Shown piece by piece: positions 28,193 through 38,061 of a stretch of 64,000 bases of DNA. The translations under genes were made by a program, and so were the position numbers. Each line of letters begins with the position of its first letter. The stretch's first letter is position 1. Where the stretch lies: assembly GCA_942492925.1 (NCBI GenBank), contig OW818641.1:682001-746000 (forward strand), written 5' to 3'. The notes under the pieces are model-generated. The model did no database searches, had not been told where the DNA came from, and saw nothing but the letters and a program-made list of their open reading frames with translations. The DNA comes from QZKY01 sp942492925 (lineage in GTDB: Bacteria > Pseudomonadota > Gammaproteobacteria > Burkholderiales > Burkholderiaceae_D).

Positions 28193-31100
28193 TTAGTTCG
28201 TCGTTTCGGCTTCTTTTGATGGGTCTTTCCCGACAAACTCCTCGATTGACTCCAGCAACTGGTGTTCCTGGAAGGGTTTGCCGTAATACTCATTGGCACC
28301 CAACTCCATCGCGTAGTTACGGTGTTTGCTGGCGGTGCGTGACGTGATCATGATGATCGGCGTTTTGGCCACGCGATTATCGTTTCGCACGTTACGAATC
28401 AGGTCAAAGCCGTCCATGCGTGGCATTTCGATATCGACCAGCATCACATCGGGTTTGACTTCCTGGAGTTTTTCGAGCGCATCCACGCCGTCCTTTGCCA
28501 GCACTACCTGATAGCCTTCGCGCTGCAAGAAGCGTTGCGTGACCCGTCGCACCGTGAGTGAATCATCCACGACCATGACGATTTTTTGTTTGCGTAGACC
28601 TTGGACGGTCTGGTCTGCACCCTTGTCGGCTGGTGTTGCCGTGACGGGTTCAATGAGTGACGATATCGCTCTTGTGGCGGGAGAGGATGTCGTCTCGAGG
28701 TGGGGCATCGTTGGCGCGTGTTGCGCGGGCGTCCCAGCGTGTTGTGCGAAGCGATGTCCCAAGGCGACTGGGTCCAAAATCAAAACAATATTACCCGAAC
28801 CCAATACGGTTGCGCCCACGACACCGATCATACGCGCCAATTGCGGGCCGATATTCTTGACAACCACTTCTCGATTACCGACCACTTCGTCGACATGGAT
28901 CGCGACCCGATCGGTGCCGCTTCGCAGGATCATGACGGGCGTATATTGCTGAGCGACCGGCACGGTTTGTTTGTCGCCTAGCAATGCGGAGAGGAAGAAC
29001 AGGGGAACGCGGGCACCATGCCACATGATCGCGCCTTCGTTGTAAGCGGCGGTCAATGCGGTGATGGTGTTTTGCTGAACCTGTTCGACGAGAACGGATG
29101 GGACAGCATAGGTCGTTCCGCCCGATTCCATCAGCACGACGGACGTTACAGCCAGTGTGAGCGGCAGATGAACGGTGAAGCGTGTGCCTTTGCCCAATTC
29201 CGATTCGACGTTGACGCGGCCACCGAGCGAGGCGGCTTCTGCACGAACGACGTCCAAGCCGACACCGCGTCCCGCCAGTGACGTAACTTCGCTGGCGGTT
29301 GAAAATCCCGGTTGGAAAATCATGCTTTCCAATTCAGCGTTGGTTAGTTCACGATCTTTTGAAACCAATCCGATGGCCAGAGCGCGTTCGCGGATGCGGG
29401 CCAGATCCAGCCCTTTCCCATCATCGGAAAGCTGGATGACCACTTCATTGCCTTCCTGCCTGATTTCAACTAGCAATTGCCCGGTTTCGTTTTTGCCCGC
29501 TATGCGGCGCTCGTCACGTGTTTCGATGCCGTGCACAATCGCATTGCGCAGCAAGTGTTCCAGTGGGCCGCCCATGCGTTCCAAGACGCCGCGATCCACT
29601 TCAACGGACGTGCCTTTGATGTCGAGGTTGACGGCCTTGTTCATTTCTTTCGATGCCTGACGCGCAATCTGGTAAAGGCGTTCGGAAATGCTGGCGAAGG
29701 GCACCATGCGCACTTGCATCAGGTCTTGTTGTAACGAACGGGTGAGCTGCGCCTGGGTTTCCAGATCCGATACCGCGCCGGTTACCGTGCGCACCAAGCT
29801 GTCCTGAATGGAAGCCACGTCGTCCACACTCTCCGTCATCATGCGGGTCAACTCTTGCAGTCGAGAGAAGCGGTCAAATTCGAGCGGATCGAATTCGCGA
29901 TCGGCCGCCTGGGAGCGTGAGGCAATTTGCGATTCAGCCTGAATTTCCACTTCACGCAACTGACCACGCAGACGAGACAAGTTTTCCGTCAATTCAGACA
30001 GGGAACCGCGCAAGGTGTCCACTTCATTTTCAATCTTGGAGCGGGCGATCGATACCTCACCGGCCTGGTTCACCAAACGGTCGAGGATGTCAGCACGAAC
30101 ACGCACACGTGCAACCGGCGCCGCTGGGGTTGCAGGCGTAGGGGAGACGGGTGCTGTGGGCGCTGCTGGGGTGTGTTTGGCAGACGTTAATGTTGGCAAC
30201 GGGGCGGACGCAGGCGGCACCGGTGGCGCGACGGGCGAATCAGCGATCGTCGTTGCAACCGGGGCATCCGGTGCAGCGTGAGCAATCGTTGTCGGCAGGT
30301 CAGTGGACGGTAGTTCGGAAGCGGCGGGTTGCTCTGGCGAAGGCTCCGGCGCCTGGGGTTGCTGGGGAAGCGGTTTGGGCATCGCCTGTTCAGGATTCTG
30401 AAGATGCTCAAACAACTGCATGTTGTAGTCGTGCTTCGTCATCAGATCATCGAGCATGCTCACGGTGGCCGGCCCGCTGCTTAAAATGTTCTCGATCTGT
30501 GTTTCCATTGCGTGGAATTGTTGACCAAGCGACATGGCTCCCGCCATGCGCGCACTGCCCTTAACGGTATGGAGTTGGCGCAGAATTTCGGGAACGGGAC
30601 TCAGGTCAGTCGGTTGCTGTAGCCACAGACGTATGGCTTCGCCGATCTCGGGTAAAAGATCTCGTCCCTCGTCCATAAAAACGGGCAAAAGTTCGGGGTC
30701 AAGCTGATCCTTGATCGGCGCACGGTCGTCTTCCTCATCTTCGTCATCCTCTTCAAACTTCAAGGCGGCGTCGGTCGACGACATGTCATCGACCGTTGGG
30801 AGCGTCGATTCGGTTAGTGTCGGGAAAGGTGTTTCCGTATTGGAGACGTCTGTTGCGACGGCAGACAACGCAGCGGCAGCAGAGGCGTTCGGAGTTGTTT
30901 GTTGGAGGTGACTCAGTAACTGAGCGAGATCGTGTTGGGTCGACGGAAATTCCCCGAGCGCCACGGCTTCGATCATCTGCCTGATGCGATCAATGCAGAG
31001 CTGAAAAACATCCAGCTCTGTTTGAGAAAGCGTCAGCGGATGCTGCACCAAGGTGTGCAGATACATTTCCAGCGCATGGGCTAGGTCTTGAAGAGGCGTC

Positions 31101-33892
31101 AAGCCTACCGTGGCAGAACTGCCCGCGAGGGAGTGGGCGGCATGGATGGCACGAGAAGACGGCGGACGATCCGGTTCATGTTGCCACTCGGAGAAATCCT
31201 GCGTTAGGGTGCGTAACAGGACGTCAGCTTCTGCAACATAAATGTTAAATAACTGTGGACTGATTTCGAGATGTCCAATGCGTTTGACATTCTCTGCTGC
31301 CGTGGGTTGCACAGCAGAGGTCATGGGGAACTCAATCACATTTTGATTCGGCGATTGCGATTCGACGAGAATGTCTGGCAATTCCGGCGCAGGCGCTGTG
31401 TCCGTGCTTTCAAGCGTCATTAAAGTCGGTACGACTGGCGCAGGAAAGCTTGTCAGGCCGGGAACGGTCGTCTGAGCGGTTGATTGCGTCGATTGTGAGG
31501 GGGTAGGGGTATGCGCCGGCCGAACCGGCGCCGGGTCATTTGGGTCGGGGGGGGCCTCCGAAGATGTGGTCGGGCTGACGTCATCATAGTGGAACGGATG
31601 ACCTGTTTTGACCAGATTTGCCGCATGGGATAGCGGGGTCGGGGTACGATGAGATTTCCCCTGCATGCGCAAATCCGTCACCCATTTCCCCAGTTCATCA
31701 ACAGATTTTTCGAGTAGCGCGAAAAGATCGGGTGTGCCGCTGCGGGCTTCGGCCAGCCACAGATTCATCACTTGTTCGATGCTGTAAGCGGCTTCGGCAA
31801 AGGCGTTCAGGCCAACCATGCGCCCGCTGCCCTTGAGCGTGTGGAAGGAGCGGCGCAGCGTGGCAAGTTGATCCTGATCGGAAGCATGGACACGCGCCGC
31901 AGGCAAATTATGCGCGACGAAAGACAGGACTTCTTCTGCTTCCGACATGAAGATATCGAGTAGTTCGGCGTCGATTTCTTCGCCGGAGACGGGGAGCGGT
32001 GCGGTTGGTTGAATCTTGGGCGCAGGGCGCGGGACAGGCAAGGGTTTGGCCTTAAGTCCTGCCCCGTCATCCACATCCAGCAAGGGGTCGAAGGAGGGAT
32101 CGGCAGAAGACAAGGCTTCTGATCGCGGAATACCTCTTTCGAGAAGGTTGGCCAGTAAAATCTTTTCCTTGTGATCGAACTTGAAGCGCGTTTTGGCGGA
32201 TTCGGGATGCTGGGGCAAAACTTCGACAAAGAAGCCCAGGGCCGTAATGTTTTGCGTAACGGTTGCCGGAAATTCTACGCCGCTTACATTGCCGCCAGTC
32301 GAATCGAGGGCGACTTTATATTGTTTGATGGCTTCCTGTGTTGCTTCGGCTGCCAGCATGGCATCTTCGGCCCCGAGTACTGACAGCACGCCGCCGATTT
32401 GATGCAGCGCTGGCGGGATTTGATCAAGCACGGCATACGTCGATGGGTCGTCGAAGTAATTGTTGAGTAGCTTTTCGATTTGCCGCAAACTGCCTTCCAT
32501 TTCGGCTGCGAGCACGCCGATGGTTTGACGTTGCTGGGTTTGTTCAGTGAGCTCATCAATCCACTGGGTCGACTCTTCGGGGGTTCCACCTGTTTCAATT
32601 GTTTTCAGTCTCGAAATGAGGGCTTCAACGCGTTGTGGGAAATCTTCCGGTACGCGGATCAGATGATCTAGCGCGTTTTCAATGAACAACAGATCGGCCG
32701 CAACCTCCAATCCAAGAGGCCTGCTGGGGAAAGTTTTCCGGAACGGCTCAGCAGTTTTATTGACAGCGTTGAGCAAATTCACCAGCGGCGGCGAGTTAAG
32801 TTTGGTGCAGGATGCGATCAATTGCTGGAGCTGCTGAATGAATGCATCTGCAGCGCCCGATTCGTTTTGGGTGACTTTGTACCAAGTGTTTTTGGCTTGG
32901 GAGAGCGTGTTTTTTGCCATGCTCAGCGCAACGGTGTCGATCAAGCCGTAACGTTTTTCCTCAAAATTTTCAGGGATTAAATCACGCAACCGATAGGCAT
33001 TGCGAATTTCCTCAAGCTCGGCGGAGGGGTTTTCCTGTTGCGCCACGCAATAAAGTGCATCCAGTAATAATCTGTCGGAGAGGCTGGGAGAGCCTTGCAC
33101 GAGCACTTTGATTTGCCGATTCATACGGCCGCACACTTGCTTGGCAAACAGCGGCAACGCTTCGTTGCTGTTTACAACCGATTCAATAAAGCCGCGCATG
33201 ACCCACCAAAAATCACGCTGCTTGTGATTGCTTTGCGCATGCTCAATATCCGTGACAACATGGAGCAGCTCTTTCACGGCTTCGGTCTGGGCGGGCGCTT
33301 TGGTCGAGGTTAACAGTGCAAGTAGTGCTTTTTCGAAGCGGGGGCGCAGACGAGACATGTCTGTGCTGACGTGCAAGGCGTCGGCCATCACCGGAGACAA
33401 TTGAGCATGTTTGCCCTGGGCTTCCAGGTCGGCAAAGAAAAGGTCTGCCGGATGGATTCTCTCGGCTTTCCGAATTTCCTGCAAATCCTTGTAATACGGG
33501 AAAAGGCGAATCGGTTTGGGTTCTTCGCCCGCCAGTAATTCTTCAAGGTACTCTGTTAACGCTTGATAAGCTTGCTCAATCGTTTTTTGTGTGGTGCGCA
33601 AGAGTTGGAGTTCATTGGCAGCGATGCGGCGAAAAATGTCTTCGATGCATTCAGTGATAATGGTCGCGCCATCGACATCCACGATTTGCAATGCGCCGTG
33701 GGCTTGATGGAGGTAGGCGCCAGCCTGGTTGAGCAGCGTCGCGGCGGCATCTTTGTCTTTCCCTGAGGCGTTTTGGAGCGACGTCTTGGACTGATTCAGG
33801 GCCTCGCGGATTTCATCCATCACCCATGAAAGTGGGCCGCTGTCGAATTTCGCTCGGGGGCTTCCCGATGAGGTGGATAAATAGATGGTCAT
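28193..33892 (-). CDS. chpA: ChpA/PilL, multi-Hpt CheA-type hybrid kinase of the pilus chemosensory system
   Basis: Very large kinase of 1899 residues. After an Hpt-like N-terminal region come three clear phosphotransfer domains: RSFHTLKGSGRMVGL (His near 682), HAAHSLAGSSATVGL (near 919) and LHTVKGSARMAGA (near 1107). Then follow a Pro/Ala-rich linker, the CheA dimerisation helix (about 1262), the ATPase domain (HLLRNAIVHGIE near 1450), a CheW-like domain (about 1580-1700) and a receiver domain (about 1767-1890, phospho-Asp near 1817 in LVDIEMPRMDG). It relays signals from PilJ to PilG and PilH. In other bacteria this system controls pilus extension and cAMP or c-di-GMP. No pilK (CheR-like) or CheB gene follows. 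Confidence 0.93.
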   Translation of the reverse strand: MTIYLSTSSGSPRAKFDSGPLSWVMDEIREALNQSKTSLQNASGKDKDAAATLLNQAGAYLHQAHGALQIVDVDGATIITECIEDIFRRIAANELQLLRTTQKTIEQAYQALTEYLEELLAGEEPKPIRLFPYYKDLQEIRKAERIHPADLFFADLEAQGKHAQLSPVMADALHVSTDMSRLRPRFEKALLALLTSTKAPAQTEAVKELLHVVTDIEHAQSNHKQRDFWWVMRGFIESVVNSNEALPLFAKQVCGRMNRQIKVLVQGSPSLSDRLLLDALYCVAQQENPSAELEEIRNAYRLRDLIPENFEEKRYGLIDTVALSMAKNTLSQAKNTWYKVTQNESGAADAFIQQLQQLIASCTKLNSPPLVNLLNAVNKTAEPFRKTFPSRPLGLEVAADLLFIENALDHLIRVPEDFPQRVEALISRLKTIETGGTPEESTQWIDELTEQTQQRQTIGVLAAEMEGSLRQIEKLLNNYFDDPSTYAVLDQIPPALHQIGGVLSVLGAEDAMLAAEATQEAIKQYKVALDSTGGNVSGVEFPATVTQNITALGFFVEVLPQHPESAKTRFKFDHKEKILLANLLERGIPRSEALSSADPSFDPLLDVDDGAGLKAKPLPVPRPAPKIQPTAPLPVSGEEIDAELLDIFMSEAEEVLSFVAHNLPAARVHASDQDQLATLRRSFHTLKGSGRMVGLNAFAEAAYSIEQVMNLWLAEARSGTPDLFALLEKSVDELGKWVTDLRMQGKSHRTPTPLSHAANLVKTGHPFHYDDVSPTTSSEAPPDPNDPAPVRPAHTPTPSQSTQSTAQTTVPGLTSFPAPVVPTLMTLESTDTAPAPELPDILVESQSPNQNVIEFPMTSAVQPTAAENVKRIGHLEISPQLFNIYVAEADVLLRTLTQDFSEWQHEPDRPPSSRAIHAAHSLAGSSATVGLTPLQDLAHALEMYLHTLVQHPLTLSQTELDVFQLCIDRIRQMIEAVALGEFPSTQHDLAQLLSHLQQTTPNASAAAALSAVATDVSNTETPFPTLTESTLPTVDDMSSTDAALKFEEDDEDEEDDRAPIKDQLDPELLPVFMDEGRDLLPEIGEAIRLWLQQPTDLSPVPEILRQLHTVKGSARMAGAMSLGQQFHAMETQIENILSSGPATVSMLDDLMTKHDYNMQLFEHLQNPEQAMPKPLPQQPQAPEPSPEQPAASELPSTDLPTTIAHAAPDAPVATTIADSPVAPPVPPASAPLPTLTSAKHTPAAPTAPVSPTPATPAAPVARVRVRADILDRLVNQAGEVSIARSKIENEVDTLRGSLSELTENLSRLRGQLREVEIQAESQIASRSQAADREFDPLEFDRFSRLQELTRMMTESVDDVASIQDSLVRTVTGAVSDLETQAQLTRSLQQDLMQVRMVPFASISERLYQIARQASKEMNKAVNLDIKGTSVEVDRGVLERMGGPLEHLLRNAIVHGIETRDERRIAGKNETGQLLVEIRQEGNEVVIQLSDDGKGLDLARIRERALAIGLVSKDRELTNAELESMIFQPGFSTASEVTSLAGRGVGLDVVRAEAASLGGRVNVESELGKGTRFTVHLPLTLAVTSVVLMESGGTTYAVPSVLVEQVQQNTITALTAAYNEGAIMWHGARVPLFFLSALLGDKQTVPVAQQYTPVMILRSGTDRVAIHVDEVVGNREVVVKNIGPQLARMIGVVGATVLGSGNIVLILDPVALGHRFAQHAGTPAQHAPTMPHLETTSSPATRAISSLIEPVTATPADKGADQTVQGLRKQKIVMVVDDSLTVRRVTQRFLQREGYQVVLAKDGVDALEKLQEVKPDVMLVDIEMPRMDGFDLIRNVRNDNRVAKTPIIMITSRTASKHRNYAMELGANEYYGKPFQEHQLLESIEEFVGKDPSKEAETTN

Positions 33893-33991
33893 GGTGCGCT
33901 CACTTTAAAAATGCAAGGACCGGGGTTGACGTCATTTCACATGACTGACTGGCTGGATGCTCGCGCCGGCCAGTCACCCCAAGCGTTAGCG

Positions 33992-36238
33992 TTACGCGGT
34001 CACGCGGAAACGGGCCACCGAATTCTTCAGTTCTTCGGCCAATACCGAGAGTTGTTGAATGGAGGATGCCGTTTGTTCGGTACCTTGCTGCGTTTGTTCT
34101 GTAATCCCCAGAATTTGCTGGATGTTCTGTGCGAGGCCGTTTGCCGTGGCCGCGTGTTTTTGCGTAACGACCGAAATACCTTGAATCAGTTCGGCGAGCT
34201 GGTTCGAAACGCGACCGACGTCTGCCAGTGCGGCGCCCGCAGCGTCGGAGAGCTTGGCTCCTTCCACCACGCCCTGCGTGGAGTTTTCCATAGCTGCAAC
34301 CGCATCGTGCGTGTCGGTCTGAATGGTGCGCACCAGCGCGCCGATCTGTTTCGTCGCCTCGGCAGAACGTTCTGCGAGGCGCTGAACTTCTTCCGCAACC
34401 ACCGAGAAGCCGCGCCCCGCTTCGCCTGCGGATGCCGCCTGAATGGCAGCATTCAACGCCAGTACGTTGGTCTGTTCGGTAATGTCTGAAATCAGTTCCG
34501 TGATTTCACCGATCTCCTGGGAAGACTCACCCAGTCGCTTGATTCGTTTTGCAGTTTCCTGGATCTGATCGCGAATTTCGTTCATGCCCTTAATCGTGTT
34601 TTGCACCGCCGCGGCGCCTTGCGACGCCACCATCAGCGACTGACGTGCCACTTCAGCGGATTCGTTGGCAGAACGTGAAACGCTGTTAATGTCTTCTGCC
34701 ATTTGCAAAACCATCTGGGTGGCGTCTTCAATTTCGCGCGATTGCTGCTGCGAAGCGCTAATCAGTTGCGAAGAAATCTTGGCGGCGCCCACCGATGCAT
34801 CGTTAACTTGCTGTGCCGTTGTCGTGACGCGGCCGACCAGGTCGCGCAATTCTTCCACGGTGTAGTTAATCGAGTCTGCGATCGCACCGGTGATGTCTTC
34901 TGAAACGGTTGCCTGAATCGTTAAGTCGCCGTCCGCAACCACCTGCAGTTCGTTCATGAGGCGCAAAATGGCTTCCTGGTTTCTGGCATTGAGTTCGCGC
35001 GCTTCTTCCTCCAGTCGGACCGCTTCCTGACGTTGCTGTTCCGTTTCCAGACGGCGTTTCTCTGCTTCGATGGCGTCATCCGAGCTACCCTGAATTTGCA
35101 CCAGCATGTAACAGCCCAGCGCGAACAGTACGATACCAATACATCCCAGCATGGCCCAGGTATACCAGCTTGTTTCCTGTTGTTCTTCAAAGTAGAGGCT
35201 CTTCATTTCGTACAGGCTGTCTTTCATCGTTTCATTGGCAGCCAGAATTTTTTGCGACGCCTGCTTGGCCGTGGCAACATACGATTCTTTGTCGATGATG
35301 ATATTGAGGGCTTGCTGGTATTGAGAAAGCATCTCTTGCATTCTCACCAGACTGGGGCGCAGGTTGCTGTCGCCCATTACTTCCGCATTGCCACCGATCA
35401 GGAAGCCTTCGGTAATATTGCGCGCGGCGCTGATATCCTTGCTGAGGGATGTGGCTAGTTCGCTGTTGATGCCATCGTCGGTCACCAGCTCATTTTTGCC
35501 GCGCTCCAGTTTGCGCGCCAAGGTGCGCAGTTGTTCTGCAGACTGGCGTTGTGCGGCCGTTGCGCGCGACTGCTCAAGTGACGCGGTGGCTTGTGCGACC
35601 ACTTTCGGGATAACACCAGCGTTGGCGTTCACTCTTTGCATGGCTGCGCTGAACTGGGTCAGCTCATCTTTCGCGCTGAGAATAGCGGTAACAGAACTCT
35701 CCAAGCCTGCCCATGTGTGATCGATTTTTTGACTTGCCGCCAACAGTGCTGCCGTTGCTTTGTATGCTTCAACACCGCCGCCCGTTTCTTCGGAACCCGC
35801 CGTACCGCGGTGGAGACCTTGAAGGTAGGAGAAGTTCTTTTTGAACCCATCCAGGCTAGCCTGCAGCTGGGGGAGCGCGTCGGATTTACCCAAATAGGCG
35901 TTTTGCGCTGCACTTACCAGATTCGCATAGTGTTGCTGTGTATCCGTCGTGATCCTGGTCTGATAAGTCGTCAGGTAAGAACGCTGCCATTGCGCCAGTG
36001 CGAAAATAATCCCGAAAACGATCGCAAAAAACATGAGCGTCGCGAGGATGCGCTCTTGCCATTGACGTGGGCGGTGCCCAATGAGAGGGAGGCGGAGATT
36101 CAGCGCGCGCGCGCCAGGCGTCTGCACGAACTGCAGGTCGCTGTACCACATATGCTTGTCTGGATCATATGTGTCAGGCAAATCCGGTGACAGCGCTTTG
36201 GCGCCTTTATTTTTCTTAAAAGCTAGTTCGAATGCCAT
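33992..36238 (-). CDS. pilJ: PilJ, methyl-accepting chemoreceptor of the pilus chemosensory system
   Basis: Receptor of 748 residues. One membrane segment lies at about 62-82 (ILATLMFFAIVFGIIFAL). A periplasmic helical sensor follows to about 350, then a second membrane segment (about 357-377, AMLGCIGIVLFALGCYMLV). After that come a coiled HAMP-like part and the signalling hairpin with FSVVAEEVQRLAERSAEATK at the tip. This is the PilJ layout; the receptor senses type IV pilus state or surface contact and drives ChpA. AGGAGA precedes its ATG. It lies 99 nt upstream of chpA and 45 nt after pilI. Confidence 0.93.
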   Translation of the reverse strand: MAFELAFKKNKGAKALSPDLPDTYDPDKHMWYSDLQFVQTPGARALNLRLPLIGHRPRQWQERILATLMFFAIVFGIIFALAQWQRSYLTTYQTRITTDTQQHYANLVSAAQNAYLGKSDALPQLQASLDGFKKNFSYLQGLHRGTAGSEETGGGVEAYKATAALLAASQKIDHTWAGLESSVTAILSAKDELTQFSAAMQRVNANAGVIPKVVAQATASLEQSRATAAQRQSAEQLRTLARKLERGKNELVTDDGINSELATSLSKDISAARNITEGFLIGGNAEVMGDSNLRPSLVRMQEMLSQYQQALNIIIDKESYVATAKQASQKILAANETMKDSLYEMKSLYFEEQQETSWYTWAMLGCIGIVLFALGCYMLVQIQGSSDDAIEAEKRRLETEQQRQEAVRLEEEARELNARNQEAILRLMNELQVVADGDLTIQATVSEDITGAIADSINYTVEELRDLVGRVTTTAQQVNDASVGAAKISSQLISASQQQSREIEDATQMVLQMAEDINSVSRSANESAEVARQSLMVASQGAAAVQNTIKGMNEIRDQIQETAKRIKRLGESSQEIGEITELISDITEQTNVLALNAAIQAASAGEAGRGFSVVAEEVQRLAERSAEATKQIGALVRTIQTDTHDAVAAMENSTQGVVEGAKLSDAAGAALADVGRVSNQLAELIQGISVVTQKHAATANGLAQNIQQILGITEQTQQGTEQTASSIQQLSVLAEELKNSVARFRVTA

Positions 36239-36283
36239 TCGGGTCTCCTGTTTGCCAATGATGTCTTGCGCGTGTTCTACATT

Positions 36284-36859
36284 CTACAAACCAATTTGCA
36301 TGAACCCTGGTTCGTGGGTGATGGCGGACAGGCTTAAGCCCATCCACTCTTGCGATTCACTATCGCGATAACTGTTTCCCATCCATGTGTCGGATTGATC
36401 CGGTGAGGGGGGCTGCGCCAACATTTCTGTGACGTTGCGTAAGCCCAGAACGCGTGACACCAGCAGTCCGCAATTCACGCCCAACGACGGTGCAAAGGTA
36501 ACGATTCGATTGGTGGGCCCCGGTTCGGTTGGCGCGAGGCCTTGATAGCGGGCAAAATCGATGATGCCGACTAAATTGCCGCGCACATTCAACAACCCCA
36601 AATACCAGTCATGGGTCAGCGGCACTTTTGTAATGGGCGCGAGCGGAACGACTTCCCCTGTTTCCTGCAAATCCAGCAGCCAGCGCTGTTGTCCAATTAG
36701 CACGCCCAGTCGGTTGTCGCGCACTTCGGTTTGTGCGCGTGCGGCTTGCATGCGCTCGACCAGTTCCTCCTGGAATACGCGCAACCGCTTACGGCGGTCG
36801 ATACGGCCCGCCGTTCCGGTCGGTTTTTCAGCGCGAGTGTCCTCAGAGGGGAGTGTCAT
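36284..36859 (-). CDS. pilI: PilI, CheW-like coupling protein
   Basis: Protein of 191 residues with a CheW-like domain (about 45-180). RLGVLIGQQRWLLDLQETGEVVPLAPITKVPLTHDWYLGLLNVRG is the typical CheW beginning (three strands and the NVRG loop). It would link PilJ to ChpA in the receptor array. It stands 11 nt after pilH in the same direction. Confidence 0.9.
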   Translation of the reverse strand: MTLPSEDTRAEKPTGTAGRIDRRKRLRVFQEELVERMQAARAQTEVRDNRLGVLIGQQRWLLDLQETGEVVPLAPITKVPLTHDWYLGLLNVRGNLVGIIDFARYQGLAPTEPGPTNRIVTFAPSLGVNCGLLVSRVLGLRNVTEMLAQPPSPDQSDTWMGNSYRDSESQEWMGLSLSAITHEPGFMQIGL

Positions 36860-36870
36860 GGGGCGTCTTT

Positions 36871-37236
36871 TTAGCCGAGGGCCTTGATTTTGTCGAGAAG
36901 CACTTGCGGATCAACCGGCTTGACGAGATAGTCGTGCGCGCCTTGACGCAAGCCCCAAACACGGTCGGTCTCTTGATCTTTGCTGGTGCAAATGATGACG
37001 GTCACATTTTGCATCTCTGGGTCGCGCGCAATGATACGGGTCACTTGGAAACCGTTTTTGCCAGGCATCACGACGTCCATCAAAATCAGGTCCGGTTTGT
37101 CGGCCTTGATCTTGTCCAGCGCTTCTTCGCCGCTTTCCGCGGTCGAGACGGAATAGCCATTCTTGACCAAGAGATCGGTCAAAAAATAACGTTCGGTCGG
37201 GGAGTCATCGACAACCAGTATTCTTTTGATTGGCAT
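36871..37236 (-). CDS. pilH: PilH, single-domain response regulator
   Basis: Receiver domain of 121 residues with nothing attached. RILVVDDSPTERYFL supplies the acidic pocket, LILMDVVMPGKNGFQ the phospho-accepting Asp, and YLVKPVDP the conserved Lys. A CheY-like output or phosphate sink of the Pil-Chp system. AAGGA lies ahead of its ATG; it begins 31 nt after pilG. Confidence 0.92.
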   Translation of the reverse strand: MPIKRILVVDDSPTERYFLTDLLVKNGYSVSTAESGEEALDKIKADKPDLILMDVVMPGKNGFQVTRIIARDPEMQNVTVIICTSKDQETDRVWGLRQGAHDYLVKPVDPQVLLDKIKALG

Positions 37237-37266
37237 GTTGTGTTTCCTTCTTCATTGTGTGAAATA

Positions 37267-37638
37267 TCAGGATGCTTGCTGTCGAGCGTGATCTTGCACG
37301 GCCTTGAGCAAATCATCTTTGGTAAAAGGTTTCGTTAAATAGTGATTCGAGCCGACCATTGCACCGCGGGCGCGGTCGAACAGGCCGTCCTTGGAAGAGA
37401 GCATAATGACGGGGGTGCCATGAAAGCGCGCACTTTTTTTAATCAGGGCGCAGGTCTGGTAGCCGTCGAGCTTGGGCATGAGGATGTCACAGAAAATCAG
37501 GTCGGGACGATGGTCGTTGATTTTGGCGAGCGCATCAAATCCGTCATCCGCGAGAATAACCTGGTGACCAGCGGGGCGCAAAAAGAGCTCCGCAGTCCGG
37601 CGGATGGTGCTACTGTCATCAATCACCATGATTTTCAT
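37267..37638 (-). CDS. pilG: PilG, single-domain response regulator
   Basis: Receiver protein of 123 residues. The ATG at 37638 gives MKIMVIDDSSTIRR, the normal PilG beginning; the frame also opens at a TTG 11 codons upstream. FCDILMPKLDGYQ carries the phospho-Asp and YLTKPFTKDDLL the Lys. In related systems PilG promotes pilus extension. It is first in the leftward operon pilG-H-I-J-chpA and has its own candidate promoter. Confidence 0.92.
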   Translation of the reverse strand: MKIMVIDDSSTIRRTAELFLRPAGHQVILADDGFDALAKINDHRPDLIFCDILMPKLDGYQTCALIKKSARFHGTPVIMLSSKDGLFDRARGAMVGSNHYLTKPFTKDDLLKAVQDHARQQAS

Positions 37639-37690
37639 TTTTATCCATCTAGCAGAAAGTCTCGTGGGCAAAGCTCCCTTAGCTTAATCG

Positions 37691-37718
37691 AGAATACACC
37701 ATTATTGCTAATCTGCAA
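37691..37718 (-). promoter_or_regulatory. Candidate promoter of the pilG-chpA operon
   Basis: Read leftward: TTGCAG (37718-37713), 16-nt spacer, TATTCT (37696-37691) preceded by TG two bases upstream, so an extended -10. The -35 lies in a small inverted repeat ATTGC-N6-GCAAT (37704-37719), which could be an operator. Confidence 0.5.
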
Positions 37719-37719
37719 T

Positions 37720-38061
37720 AGAAAAACAGCTTTTTGAGGGGCATTGTGTTGGTTTGTTGACATAGGCCATTTGCGCATAATTTAAGCGCGCTCTCCTGAC
37801 GCATTGTTGCCTGATGGTGGGGCAAGGGGGGGGCACGTAAGCCTAGGCGCTTTCGCCCTCCAAAGGGTGAAAAACGACCCTCCTCCACCGGTGGCGCGCA
37901 GAAAGTGCGGTTTTTTATGTCGGCGAAGATGTTTGTGTGCGCTCACTGCCTCTGGGGTACCTGAAATGCTGGCGCGTGAAAGTGGATGCTTGCGCGAGTG
38001 GGCTTTCTCTGGTCGGGGGGCCGCAAAAAAATCCTGTCATCCAGCGGACGGCGCGTAAGGC
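37720..38061. other. Gene-free stretch between pilG and corA
   Basis: About 340 bp with G-rich and C-rich runs near 37820-37890 and no credible open frame or strong terminator. The corA transcript must end here. I see nothing else that I can name. Confidence 0.5.
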
